Shown piece after piece: positions 53,086-61,047 of a DNA stretch of 64,000 nucleotides. The DNA lies in NCBI GenBank assembly GCA_036746235.1, contig DAIOEN010000014.1, forward strand, positions 1 through 64,000, written 5' to 3'. The notes under the pieces are model-generated. The model saw only the letters and a program-made list of their open reading frames with translations. It searched no databases and was not told the origin of the DNA. Position numbers and translations under genes: made by a program. Positions within the stretch are counted from its first letter, which is position 1. Each line of letters starts with the position of its first letter. This stretch comes from CALARM01 sp036746235 (GTDB lineage Bacteria; Vulcanimicrobiota; SpSt-956; JAKJGF01).

Positions 53086-53996
53086 GTCAACTCCACCTCC
53101 CTTATAACAATCGATAGAGCAATAGAAAGTAATTTATTCTCTTCAGAATCTGAACGGGATGTTAATATAACAGGAGCCTGTGCTCCTATTACTATACCTG
53201 CCATTTTTGCTCTCGCGAAATAAATAAGCCCTTTGTAGAATACATTGCCTGCATCTATATCAGGAACTATAAATATATCGGCTTCACCTGCCATAGGCCT
53301 TTCATAACCCTTTATTCTGGCAGCTTTATGGGAAATAGCCAGATCCAGTGATATGGGGCCTTCTATACTGGCACCTTTTATCTGGCCGCAATCTCCCATT
53401 TTCGATATCAGTGCCGCATCAACACTTGATGGTATAGAGGCGAGATCTATCCTCTCGAAAGGTGTGATAAGGGCCACATTTGGCAACATATTCCCCATAC
53501 AGTGAGCTACATATATGGCATTTCTACAGATATCTACTTTTTCTTCTATACCGGGTTTAATATTTATTGCCACATCAGACAGATACATTAACTTATTTAC
53601 TCCGTCTACTTCAAAAACTCCTACATGACTTAAAATTTTATCTTTCTTTATACCATTTTCCTTGTTAAGTAAGGCTTTTAAAAAGTTTCCCGTAGGAATA
53701 TCGCCTTTCATTAATAAATCCACTCTGCCGCTGTGAAATAAATCCAGTGCCTGTAGAGCAGCTTTTTGCGGAACAGGTTCATCTATTATTTCAATATCTG
53801 ATTTCAGATCTATTTTTTCTGAAATTTCTTCTATTTTTTTCCTGTTTCCTACTAATATTGCCTGTGCAATATTTTCGGAAATAGCTATTTTTATAGCACC
53901 CAGCACATCATCATCCTCGGCTGCTACGACGCCAATGGTTTTCTTTTTGCTTTTTCTTGCCTGTTCAAGTAACTCCGACATGTTTTTAATTACCAT
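53070..53996 (-). CDS. ptb: Phosphate butyryltransferase-like enzyme (first copy)
   Basis: 308 residues from ATG 53996, which follows GGAGGTGATT; a longer GTG frame to 54014 would include the ribosome site itself. Family motifs are well kept: VDLLMKGDIPTGNFLKALLN, LSHVGVFEVDGVNKLMYLSDVAINIKP, EGPISLDLAISHKAARIKGY and GEADIFIVPDIDAGNVFYKGL. It forms butyryl (or acetyl/branched-chain acyl) phosphate for substrate-level ATP synthesis. It is the first gene of a four-gene operon ending in the giant TPR protein. The absence of buk beside two ptb genes is unusual. Confidence 0.87.
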   Translation of the reverse strand: MVIKNMSELLEQARKSKKKTIGVVAAEDDDVLGAIKIAISENIAQAILVGNRKKIEEISEKIDLKSDIEIIDEPVPQKAALQALDLFHSGRVDLLMKGDIPTGNFLKALLNKENGIKKDKILSHVGVFEVDGVNKLMYLSDVAINIKPGIEEKVDICRNAIYVAHCMGNMLPNVALITPFERIDLASIPSSVDAALISKMGDCGQIKGASIEGPISLDLAISHKAARIKGYERPMAGEADIFIVPDIDAGNVFYKGLIYFARAKMAGIVIGAQAPVILTSRSDSEENKLLSIALSIVIREVELTCSKQ

Positions 53997-54235
53997 AATA
54001 ATCACCTCCACCAAAGATTACTCAAAATGGAATTTCTCCTTTACCATTATAAATCCTTCCATGAAAAAAGATAGACAGAAAACTTCTTATCTGGTAAAAT
54101 AATATAACCTTCAGCTATCAGTCATAAGTAATCACTTAATAACTGAAGTAATATCCGGCTTTTATTATAACATATAAAATTTTATTTAGAAGATAAAATA
54201 TTTTTACTTAACAGATAAATAAAAGGTGATTTTCA

Positions 54236-54415
54236 GTGGACGAATTAAGAGAGAAGATAAAGAAAACAGGAGAGAAAATAACTCTGGAGAAAAATGAGGA
54301 AATTATTAAATATAAAGATTTTAAAGAAAAATTGGAAAAAAAACTGGAGCAACCTTTAGATGAACCAGGAAAAAATGTAAGATTAAGAGAATTTATCGAA
54401 AGATATAAAAGGTGA
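54236..54415 (+). CDS. Small charged helical protein, 59 residues
   Basis: The start is GTG 54236 with AAGGTGAT 7 bases upstream. The product begins MDELREKIKK, is rich in Lys/Glu and ends RLREFIERYKR. It is probably one helix pair; no family is recognised. It ends 15 bases before the HAD gene and is probably co-transcribed with it. The good ribosome site, absence of stops and operon position support it as real. Confidence 0.55.
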   Translation: MDELREKIKKTGEKITLEKNEEIIKYKDFKEKLEKKLEQPLDEPGKNVRLREFIERYKR

Positions 54416-54430
54416 AAGGATTTTGGAGGA

Positions 54431-55291
54431 TTGGTAAAACAAACAAAGGGTAACTCTTTCTCAAGGATTTTAAGAATTCTCTATGAAGGAAAAAACCGTA
54501 TACCGAGGAATAAAATGATTTATTATATAGTTTCCTCGTCTCTGGTATTTTTAATGAGAAGAAATCTTAAAAGACCTCCTGCTGAGATAGACAATATTAT
54601 ACTTGATATGGACAGGACTCTTCTTACAACCAATATTGGCAAAGAAGCTTTAATCATATGTTATGGCAAGGAAAAAGCTGATTATATAGAACATTCTATT
54701 ATGAGGCGGGTTGCCAATGGCATTCTTTCTCTTGGAGAAGCCATGTTAATGGCAATTAATCATCTCGTAGACGGGAATTTTTCTCTTAAAGATCATGATG
54801 AGCTTATGGGTAGATGTGTAAAAGGGGAAATTATAAGACATAATTTACTTAATTCCATATTAAATCTTCAGAAAAAAGGGAAAAGAATAATTCTTGCTAC
54901 TATGAGTTCCTATGATGCAGCCAGCTATATTGCCGGTAAATACGGTTTTTTCGGTTCTATAGGAACTATAGAAACCTATAATGATGATGGTAAAATGACC
55001 GGATGCACCCAGGTAATATGTGATGAAAATAAAGATGTAAACGGTGTAAAGTTCAGAACGAAGACATATATTTTAAAAGAAATGTTTGAGCATAATAAAC
55101 TTGTATTTGAACCTCAGAGAACAGCTATTATAACAGATGACCTTACCGATTTACATATTATGAGGGAAGTAGCACTTGCCATATTTCTCAAGGTAAAAGA
55201 GCCTACTAAGATTCAAAAGCTCTGTTACAGGCTTAAATTATTTGATCAGGCTATTCAGGAAGACGAAGATTTAGAGAAAATAATTAATTAG
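54431..55291 (+). CDS. HAD-superfamily phosphatase
   Basis: 286 residues. HAD motifs: I in NIILDMDRTLL (DxDxT), II in ILATMSS, III Lys in RTKTYILK, and IV in AIITDDLTDLH. The helical cap between I and II suggests a SerB/PSP-like small-molecule phosphatase (type I cap). The annotated TTG start has GGAGG only 1 base away. ATG 54515, preceded by GAGGA at 5 bases, would place motif I at about residue 29 and is a serious alternative. It ends in TAG-TGA beside a heptad array. Confidence 0.8.
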   Translation: MVKQTKGNSFSRILRILYEGKNRIPRNKMIYYIVSSSLVFLMRRNLKRPPAEIDNIILDMDRTLLTTNIGKEALIICYGKEKADYIEHSIMRRVANGILSLGEAMLMAINHLVDGNFSLKDHDELMGRCVKGEIIRHNLLNSILNLQKKGKRIILATMSSYDAASYIAGKYGFFGSIGTIETYNDDGKMTGCTQVICDENKDVNGVKFRTKTYILKEMFEHNKLVFEPQRTAIITDDLTDLHIMREVALAIFLKVKEPTKIQKLCYRLKLFDQAIQEDEDLEKIIN

Positions 55292-55432
55292 TGAAGAGTG
55301 AAAAACAGTGACCAGTGAAAACAGTGACCAGTGACCAGTGACCAGTGAAAACTTAACGGTAATCAGTAATATAACTGATATTTTGTAACCGATAACTGAA
55401 ATAGACTGCTCACTGATAACTGATAACTGAAA
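55290..55432 (+). repeat. Opposed heptad arrays (GTGACCA then GATAACT)
   Basis: GTGAAGA, then six or more GTGACCA units (55290-55350), follow the HAD stop codon. TCACTGA and TAACTGA units (about 55366-55432) follow in the opposite orientation, ending 6 bases before the GGAGGTGA ribosome site of the next gene. Confidence 0.88.
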
Positions 55433-55450
55433 TATACGGAGGTGACCTTT

Positions 55451-56230
55451 ATGGCCGGTAGTGAACAAAAACCGGGAGGACAGAAGGGTGGAATGCCTGT
55501 ACCTTTTATGATGTCTCAATTAAAGTCGTCTGGCACAACTCCAGGCACAGGAGCTTCATGGCACCTGTCTCAACTTAAGAAAAATGTATCCTTTGCAGCT
55601 ACAGAGTCCCCTCTTGAAGGCCTTGCAAAAAGAGATGGCAGTGATTCTTTCCAGGTAACTGCCGAAAAGGAAGAGCCAGGTTTTGAGCATGCCGATGACG
55701 GATTGCAGCAAAAAATGGATGCAGATTCTATGGGTATAGACGGAGAAGAAGAATTTGTTGACAGAGAGAAAGAAGAGGATGATGAAAACTGGGAGAGTGA
55801 AGAAGATTATTTTCAGGAGCTTTCCGAAAGGAATGCTCTTCTTGAAGAAGCTCTCAGAGAAAGAATACAATCTCCATTCCCTCCTGTATATAATCAGATT
55901 GTTACTCTGACTGAAGCTCTTGTCTCCGGTAAATCAACGTTGAAGCCTCCTGTTTATTATGTTGACGAAATTGATAATTATATTCAGAAAAAGATAAAGA
56001 TTTTTGCTGCTCTGCCAAAGGTAGATAATGTATCTATAACGAGAAGTAATCAATTGATGCTTGACGGATTTAATTTACTTATAGAAGTATGCAATGGTTT
56101 CCGGAAGTATATAGATAGTCCTGCACCATATCATATTGAACTTATAAGACAGCTCACAAAACAGGCAAATGAATTTTTTTCCGAAGGTAAATCTCTTTTG
56201 CTCAGCGTAAAAATAGAAGAAGAAAAATAG
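55451..56230 (+). CDS. Protein of unknown function with acidic linker
   Basis: 259 residues from ATG 55451, after GGAGGTGA; the longer frame to 55442 uses the ribosome site as coding. The N-terminal 60 residues are Gly/Pro-rich, residues 70-130 are strongly acidic (REKEEDDENWESEEDYF), and the C-terminal half (135-255) is helical (NALLEEALRERI, PAPYHIELIRQLTKQANEFFSEGKSLL). No signal peptide or known domain. Transcribed alone. Confidence 0.6.
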   Translation: MAGSEQKPGGQKGGMPVPFMMSQLKSSGTTPGTGASWHLSQLKKNVSFAATESPLEGLAKRDGSDSFQVTAEKEEPGFEHADDGLQQKMDADSMGIDGEEEFVDREKEEDDENWESEEDYFQELSERNALLEEALRERIQSPFPPVYNQIVTLTEALVSGKSTLKPPVYYVDEIDNYIQKKIKIFAALPKVDNVSITRSNQLMLDGFNLLIEVCNGFRKYIDSPAPYHIELIRQLTKQANEFFSEGKSLLLSVKIEEEK

Positions 56231-56414
56231 TTAATTTTGCATAAACTAGCCTGATTATATAAAGGGTTACTATTACTTTTTATAGAAGGATTTCCTGAAG
56301 TAAAGGGGAATAATAATTAATATCATAGGAATTTCCATCATATAAAGCCAGATAGAACATAATTACACGATGACAGGTAATAAGGATATTTGATGAAAAA
56401 AAGGAGAAAAGAAG

Positions 56415-56897
56415 ATGAGCAAGTTTAATATTCTTCGGAAAATGATTTTACTGCCACTAATGGTTATAATAATATGTACAGGCGGATGTAATTTTGATGT
56501 GTATAAAAAAACTAATTATGTTTCCACCGTGACAGCTGTAATAAAAATACAGCAGGAAGAAGTGAATAATTATATTACTCAGACTACAGATGTATCAGAA
56601 AAGAAAATGTCCGATGAGGAAGCAAAAAAAGCTTTTGAGAAATCAAGAGACAATTTACTTCAATATAAAAAAGAACTGGAAGCTATTATTCCTCCCGGAG
56701 ACTATGCAGATGAACATCAGAATTTTGTAAAAGGATTTCAACTGTCTATTGAGGCAGTAGAAGGCTCTATTGCTCTCCTTGATATAAAAGATGAGAAGGA
56801 GAAAAATAAGAAAATAGAAGAAGTAAAAGGTAAAATTGTCGAGTATAGAAAACTTGTTAAACTTGGCCTGAATAGCATAAGTATTGATTTACGCTAG
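56415..56897 (+). CDS. Small lipoprotein, helical
   Basis: 160 residues with a lipoprotein signal (1-about 24, lipobox CTGGC, lipidated Cys about 25). The mature part is alpha-helical and Lys/Glu-rich (IQQEEVNNYITQTT, SRDNLLQYKKELEAIIPPGDYADEHQNFVKGFQ). It resembles small helical-bundle lipoproteins of unknown role. AAGGAG precedes the ATG. A terminator follows, overlapping the end of the convergent protease gene. Confidence 0.72.
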   Translation: MSKFNILRKMILLPLMVIIICTGGCNFDVYKKTNYVSTVTAVIKIQQEEVNNYITQTTDVSEKKMSDEEAKKAFEKSRDNLLQYKKELEAIIPPGDYADEHQNFVKGFQLSIEAVEGSIALLDIKDEKEKNKKIEEVKGKIVEYRKLVKLGLNSISIDLR

Positions 56898-56922
56898 TCC
56901 AGAGGTAATAACAAAACAATAG

Positions 56923-56951
56923 AGCAGAGTCTTAACGATTCTGCTTTTTTG
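56923..56951 (+). terminator. Intrinsic terminator overlapping the M48 gene end
   Basis: AGCAGAGTC (56923-56931) and GATTCTGCT (56937-56945) pair with one G-U, followed by six T. It serves the lipoprotein gene and lies inside the last codons and stop of the minus-strand protease. Confidence 0.75.
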
Positions 56952-58185
56952 TTTTATACCATTCAGCCATGCCTATTCGTTCCATTACAGGAGGATGGCT
57001 GTAAAGAACCCATGCAAGGAATTGATTCGGTCTTATTTCCGATAGATTCTGTATTGCCAGTCTCTGCTCCAGTTTTACACAGGCAGAAGGATTTTCTGTG
57101 AGTTCCAGAGCAGTCATATCTGCCTGTCTTTCAAAATGGCGGGATATCATGTTCTGCACCGGGAGAGAAAATAAATTAATAATTATGAATAATAATATTA
57201 TTAATGGTAATGTTTTTATATCTGACGGGGAAGAAATGTTTAATATGTGGCCAGTTTTAGTTAATAACATATAGAGAAAGAATAAAAAGCAGAAACCGGC
57301 CATGATACACATAGTAATACCTTTAATGATGTGATGGTATTTCCAGTGCCCTGCTTCATGAGCTATTATGGCAAGAGTTTCATCAATAGAATAGTCTTTT
57401 AATGTGTCATATAAAACTATTCTTGTGGTACTGGCCAGGCCTATAAAGTAGGCATTTCCTTTTTTAGTCTGACTGCTTGCATCCATAACATATATATCTT
57501 TAACATTAATACCGGCTTTTTTTACCAGTTCTATAGTTTTTTCTTTTAATTCCCCATCAGCCAGTGGTGTGAATTTATTAAATAGAGGAAGAATTAATAC
57601 GGGCATGGCAAAGGCACTTAATATGGCAAATACAGCAAAACCTGTGCCAGCTAAAATCCACCAGTGGAAAGGGAATTTTCTTATTAACAGATATAAGATT
57701 GTTATACCTGCAATAAATACTGCAGCAGTCAGAAATTCTGCCAGTAAATATCTTTTTATCCAGCCCGATAGAACCTGGTTTGACATGGAAAATTTGTGTT
57801 CATATATGAAGCCTGTATAAAGATGGAGGGGAAAGATAATAATATTCCAGAGAATGATGAGATATGATGCATATACGGATGGTTCAAGCCACATATGCCT
57901 GCCTGTTATGTTATTACTGAATTCTGCCGCAGTTCTGTTGAGAGGTGTCAGGAAAAATATAACCAGAAATATAACAGAAAGTAAAGTTTCCAGAGCAAAG
58001 AGCCAGTATTTTGGTACTCTGTAATTCTGAGCCAGATTTATTTGTTCCCGTGTAAAATAATCTTCTGCCTTCAGGTTCAGTCCTTCGCCGGGAAAAGCCA
58101 TTATTATTTGGGTCAGGAGGAAAAAGATAATAGCCGAAATTATAATTTTATTCAACTTCTGCACGTTCCATATTTTCTTTTGCAT
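56932..58185 (-). CDS. M48-family (Ste24-like) membrane metalloprotease
   Basis: 417 residues from ATG 58185 (a GTG lies two codons upstream). Seven or so membrane helices surround a zinc protease site: HEAGH (about 276-280), a downstream Glu in the ERQADMTAL helix, and the SHPPVMERI motif near the C-terminus. These are hallmarks of Ste24/CAAX-protease and HtpX relatives. The N-terminal M48N-like membrane region (LNRTAAEFSNNITGRH, LYTGFIYEHKFSMSNQ) points to Ste24 rather than HtpX. It probably degrades misfolded membrane proteins. Confidence 0.88.
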   Translation of the reverse strand: MQKKIWNVQKLNKIIISAIIFFLLTQIIMAFPGEGLNLKAEDYFTREQINLAQNYRVPKYWLFALETLLSVIFLVIFFLTPLNRTAAEFSNNITGRHMWLEPSVYASYLIILWNIIIFPLHLYTGFIYEHKFSMSNQVLSGWIKRYLLAEFLTAAVFIAGITILYLLIRKFPFHWWILAGTGFAVFAILSAFAMPVLILPLFNKFTPLADGELKEKTIELVKKAGINVKDIYVMDASSQTKKGNAYFIGLASTTRIVLYDTLKDYSIDETLAIIAHEAGHWKYHHIIKGITMCIMAGFCFLFFLYMLLTKTGHILNISSPSDIKTLPLIILLFIIINLFSLPVQNMISRHFERQADMTALELTENPSACVKLEQRLAIQNLSEIRPNQFLAWVLYSHPPVMERIGMAEWYKTKKQNR

Positions 58186-58267
58186 AATCACTTAATTTTT
58201 TCATACTTTATATTATATCATTTTTTCGTAGAAATTAATATACTGAGGTGAGTATAAATAATAAATA

Positions 58268-58309
58268 TATGCTCTCGTAACGCGTAATGCGTAACCCGTG
58301 ACGGGAGGA
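58268..58309 (-). repeat. Heptad array, GTAACGC/GTAATGC type
   Basis: GTAACGC, GTAATGC, GTAACCC, GTGACGG, GAGGA. For the minus-strand protease this lies in the leader in the TCAC orientation. Confidence 0.8.
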
Positions 58310-58549
58310 AAACTTTTATTACATGCTTATGCTCAGGTCAGTAATTATTTTCTATATGTTTCTATAAAATGTACGGCCAGCCGTTATACATATTACATCA
58401 ATACTTTTATTCAACTTTTAGATTGCTCCCTTTAATATTACTGAATTTTTCAGGGCAAAATGATATTCTAATAACAGGAATAAAGAAATTAATACTTTAT
58501 AAAACCTTTGAAAATAATATGTTAACAGGTATTAATTTCTTATTTGTCA

Positions 58550-58558
58550 TGGTATAAT
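58550..58558 (+). promoter_or_regulatory. Possible extended -10 for the vapBC pair
   Basis: TGGTATAAT (TG-N-TATAAT) at 58550-58558 lies 17 bases before the antitoxin ATG. No clear -35 is seen. The leader would be about 11 nucleotides. Confidence 0.35.
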
Positions 58559-58575
58559 ATTTATGAGGTGACGAA

Positions 58576-58890
58576 ATGAATATCAGTCCAAAGATTTATA
58601 CAAAGTTATTAGCAATAAAGATAGAACCTGAATTGTTTGATATATTTCAAAGAAAGGCAGGGAGAAGAAAAATGTCTTCAATTATAAGAGATTGTATTAT
58701 TGAATTTTTATCAAAAAATAATAGTTATCTGGATGATATTTACACATGGAGAGAAGAACTGGAGAGAAAGAAGAAAGACGGAATGTTTAATATAAAAGAC
58801 GATCCTGTGTATAATATAGAAGGTGTTGATTTTTCTGCACCGGGAGATTTTTCAGTTAATCATGATAAATATATATATGGAGGAAAATAA
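58576..58890 (+). CDS. vapB: Ribbon-helix-helix-like antitoxin
   Basis: 104 residues. The N-terminal half has the short strand-helix-helix pattern of a ribbon-helix-helix DNA-binding protein (KIEPELFDIFQRKAGRRKMSSIIRDCIIEFL); the C-terminal tail (55-104) is polar and would cover the toxin. It lies 2 bases before a PIN-domain toxin. GAGGTGA precedes the ATG. The VapB name is by partnership, not direct homology, and it should repress its own promoter. Confidence 0.7.
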   Translation: MNISPKIYTKLLAIKIEPELFDIFQRKAGRRKMSSIIRDCIIEFLSKNNSYLDDIYTWREELERKKKDGMFNIKDDPVYNIEGVDFSAPGDFSVNHDKYIYGGK

Positions 58891-58892
58891 AT

Positions 58893-59321
58893 ATGGGACA
58901 ATACGTATTTATTGATACGTCAGGGTGGATCGCTCTTTATCATAAAAAAGATAAATTTCATGAAAAAGCTATTAAGATAAATAAAGAATTACTTGATAAT
59001 AATTATTATTATATAACGACTAATTTTATTTTTGATGAAACAATTACTGCTCTGCTATATAAAGCAAATCATTCTTTATCGGTAAATTTTGGAGAGAGGA
59101 TACAAAATACAGAAAATGTGAGAATTATTTATATCACCAGGGAAATAGAAAATAAAAGCTGGGAATTATTTAAAAAGTATTCAGATAAGGAATTTTCTTT
59201 TACTGATTGCACCTCTTTTGTTATATTGCAGGGTTTATTTGAAGATAAAAGAGTAAAAGAAGTTAAACTATTTGCCAGTGATAATCACTTCTGTCAGATG
59301 GGTTACGAGATCTTATTATAA
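58893..59321 (+). CDS. vapC: PIN-domain toxin, VapC family
   Basis: 142 residues with the four acidic residues of a PIN ribonuclease: Asp8 (FIDTSGW), Glu49 (FDETI), Asp105 (FSFTDCTSF) and Asp130 (FASDNHF). VapC toxins cut tRNA or rRNA in a Mg2+-dependent way and are neutralised by VapB. The fold and spacing are complete, so it is probably active. Its 3' end overlaps the end of the convergent radical-SAM gene by 6 bases. Confidence 0.88.
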   Translation: MGQYVFIDTSGWIALYHKKDKFHEKAIKINKELLDNNYYYITTNFIFDETITALLYKANHSLSVNFGERIQNTENVRIIYITREIENKSWELFKKYSDKEFSFTDCTSFVILQGLFEDKRVKEVKLFASDNHFCQMGYEILL

Positions 59322-60692
59322 GAATCCCTGCCTCCACTTAATATTCTCTCTCTTCAACAGTGCCTGAATTCCCAGGGCACATTCAATTCTTTTCTTCTGA
59401 AGTGCACAGCCTGTTTCATCCGGTATCTTTATATCTTTATTTATAGAGTAGGCATTGGCGTAACAGCCGCCTGAACAGAAAAACCTTGCCCAGCAGTCAG
59501 GACATTTTGCTTTTTCGAAAATCGTCATTTTATGGAAATTTTCTCTTATCTCATGGTTTCTTATTCCAGTCTTAAGATCTCCCACTTTGAAATCTTCGTA
59601 ATTGACAAGCTGGTGGCATGGATAGAGATGTCCTTCGGGAGTTACGGCAAGATATTCTGTACCTGCCCCGCACCCTTTAAGCCGTCTCAAAAGGCATGGC
59701 CCTTTGAAGATTTCCAGGTTGAAGTGGAAAAAATTAAATGGTTTCCCTGCTTTTATTCTTTCAATATATGCTCCGGCAAGTTTATCATATTCTTCACAAA
59801 GAACAGGTATGTCGCATGTTTCTATGGAATAATCCTTATCTATCGATACGACCGGCTCAAGAGATATATTTTGAAATCCCTGGTCCGCAAGGTGAAGAAC
59901 TATATCTGAAAAATTCAGACTCTTTTTTGTATAAGTTCCTCTTATATAATAGTTTTTGCCCGATCTGCTTTCTACAGCTTTTTTGATTCTGGGCAATACC
60001 TCATGATAGGTTCCCCGTCCGTCAATATGAACTCTCATAAGATCATTTATTTCAGGAGGGCCGTCAAGGCTCAGTATAAGACTTATATTTTCCCTGTTCA
60101 GATACTCTATTGTTTCATCTGTAAGTAATATAGAATTTGTCGTAAGGGTAAATCTAAAGTTTTTGTCTTTTTCTTTTTCTATTTGATGGGCTCTGTTAAT
60201 GGCAGCTTTTACCGCAGAAAAATTCATAAGAGGTTCGCCGCCGAAAAAGTCTATTTCCAGATTTCTTCTTTTGCCTGAATGTTCTGCAATAAAATCCATA
60301 GCTTTTACCGCCACTTCTACCGGCATATGAGAGCGGTTTCTTCCAAAGCCTCCTGTTTTGGCAAAACAGTAGCGGCATCTGAGATTGCAGTCATGAGAAA
60401 TATGAAGGCACAGGGCTTTTACAGGTAAAGAGTCTTCTTCTGAAGGGGCGGGAAATTTTGCCGGACGAGTAAATAAAAGTCCTCTGTCTTTAAGACCCTG
60501 AAGTTCTTTCTGCGCCTCTATAATAGATTCTGCAGGATATTTATTTTTCAGATGACGAACAATGTCAATGCCGGATGGATCGTCGAAAATATCCAAAATA
60601 TCCCATGTCAGGTCATCAATAATATGTAAAGCTCCTGAATTTACGTCAAGCAGGAGCTTTATATCTTCTACCTTAAATTTATGTATATCCAC
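59316..60692 (-). CDS. scfB: SCIFF maturase, radical-SAM/SPASM enzyme
   Basis: 458 residues. ScfB uses S-adenosylmethionine radicals to form a thioether cross-link in the SCIFF peptide. An N-terminal precursor-recognition (RRE-like) domain (1-85) is followed by the radical-SAM domain with Cys102, Cys106 and Cys109 (CNLRCRYC), the ScfB-typical CYCFAKTGGFG, and DFFGGEPL. The C-terminal SPASM domain has auxiliary cluster cysteines (GPC, GCGAG, YPCHQ, CPDCWARFFCSGGC, TGC). The start is GTG 60692, 3 bases after the precursor stop, so the two are coupled. No peptidase or exporter follows. Confidence 0.92.
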   Translation of the reverse strand: MDIHKFKVEDIKLLLDVNSGALHIIDDLTWDILDIFDDPSGIDIVRHLKNKYPAESIIEAQKELQGLKDRGLLFTRPAKFPAPSEEDSLPVKALCLHISHDCNLRCRYCFAKTGGFGRNRSHMPVEVAVKAMDFIAEHSGKRRNLEIDFFGGEPLMNFSAVKAAINRAHQIEKEKDKNFRFTLTTNSILLTDETIEYLNRENISLILSLDGPPEINDLMRVHIDGRGTYHEVLPRIKKAVESRSGKNYYIRGTYTKKSLNFSDIVLHLADQGFQNISLEPVVSIDKDYSIETCDIPVLCEEYDKLAGAYIERIKAGKPFNFFHFNLEIFKGPCLLRRLKGCGAGTEYLAVTPEGHLYPCHQLVNYEDFKVGDLKTGIRNHEIRENFHKMTIFEKAKCPDCWARFFCSGGCYANAYSINKDIKIPDETGCALQKKRIECALGIQALLKRENIKWRQGFL

Positions 60693-60695
60693 AGT

Positions 60696-60848
60696 TTAAC
60701 CCTGGTTTTCACATTCCTGGTTGCTTACGGTGCAAGAGGTTTTGCAGGCAGACTGACATGATGTTTTACATTCTCCGCAGCCGCCTTCCATCATTTTTCC
60801 ATAGGCAGATAAAGTGATTGTTTCGATATGTTTGCAAGTTTCTTTCAT
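60696..60848 (-). CDS. scfA: SCIFF peptide precursor (six cysteines in forty-five residues)
   Basis: A 50-residue peptide, easily missed because of its size. It ends with the SCIFF hallmark CGECKTSCQSACKTSCTV and a final CEN; the six cysteines are at 24, 27, 31, 35, 39 and 46. An extra cysteine sits at position 5 (MKETCKHIETI), which is not part of the usual set. A perfect AAGGAGG precedes the ATG, with a strong promoter at 60886-60914. It lies 3 bases before its maturase. SCIFF is near-universal in Clostridia; its mature function is unknown. Confidence 0.93.
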   Translation of the reverse strand: MKETCKHIETITLSAYGKMMEGGCGECKTSCQSACKTSCTVSNQECENQG

Positions 60849-60885
60849 AATAAAAGAAAACCTCCTTTAGTAAAATACTTTACAT

Positions 60886-60914
60886 ATAATATTCTCAGAA
60901 AGTTTTTTTGTCAA
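60886..60914 (-). promoter_or_regulatory. Sigma70 promoter of the SCIFF operon
   Basis: On the minus strand, a perfect TTGACA (60914-60909) and TATTAT (60891-60886) are 17 bases apart. The leader is about 30 nucleotides. It is the best promoter match seen in the window. Confidence 0.8.
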
Positions 60915-60958
60915 TAGTTTTGAAGGAGAAAAACATGAGAACTAGAAAATTATAGATA

Positions 60959-61030
60959 CGTGAAGGGTGAAGTGTGAAGAGTAAATGGTAAAATCCTCAC
61001 GCATCACGCATTACGCATCACACATTACGA
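60959..61030. repeat. Opposed heptad arrays upstream of the FG-GAP gene
   Basis: GTGAAGG/GTGAAGA units (60959-60987), then CATCACG/CATTACG units (60995-61030) ending 3 bases before the CAGGAG ribosome site. Confidence 0.85.
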
Positions 61031-61047
61031 TTACAGGAGTGATTGAC

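Noticed and set aside
58576..59321. Part of the SCIFF system
   Set aside because: The VapBC pair is on the opposite strand and converges with scfB by only 6 bases; its motifs are those of an ordinary toxin-antitoxin pair.
60931..60955. Five-codon frame (MRTRKL) with a good GAAGGAG site near 60932
   Set aside because: Too short to support as a gene; it may be the remnant of a deleted gene start or chance.
60985..61047. Extension of the FG-GAP protein through the CATCACG array
   Set aside because: No ribosome site, and the residues come from repeat DNA; TTG 61048 follows CAGGAG and begins a signal peptide.
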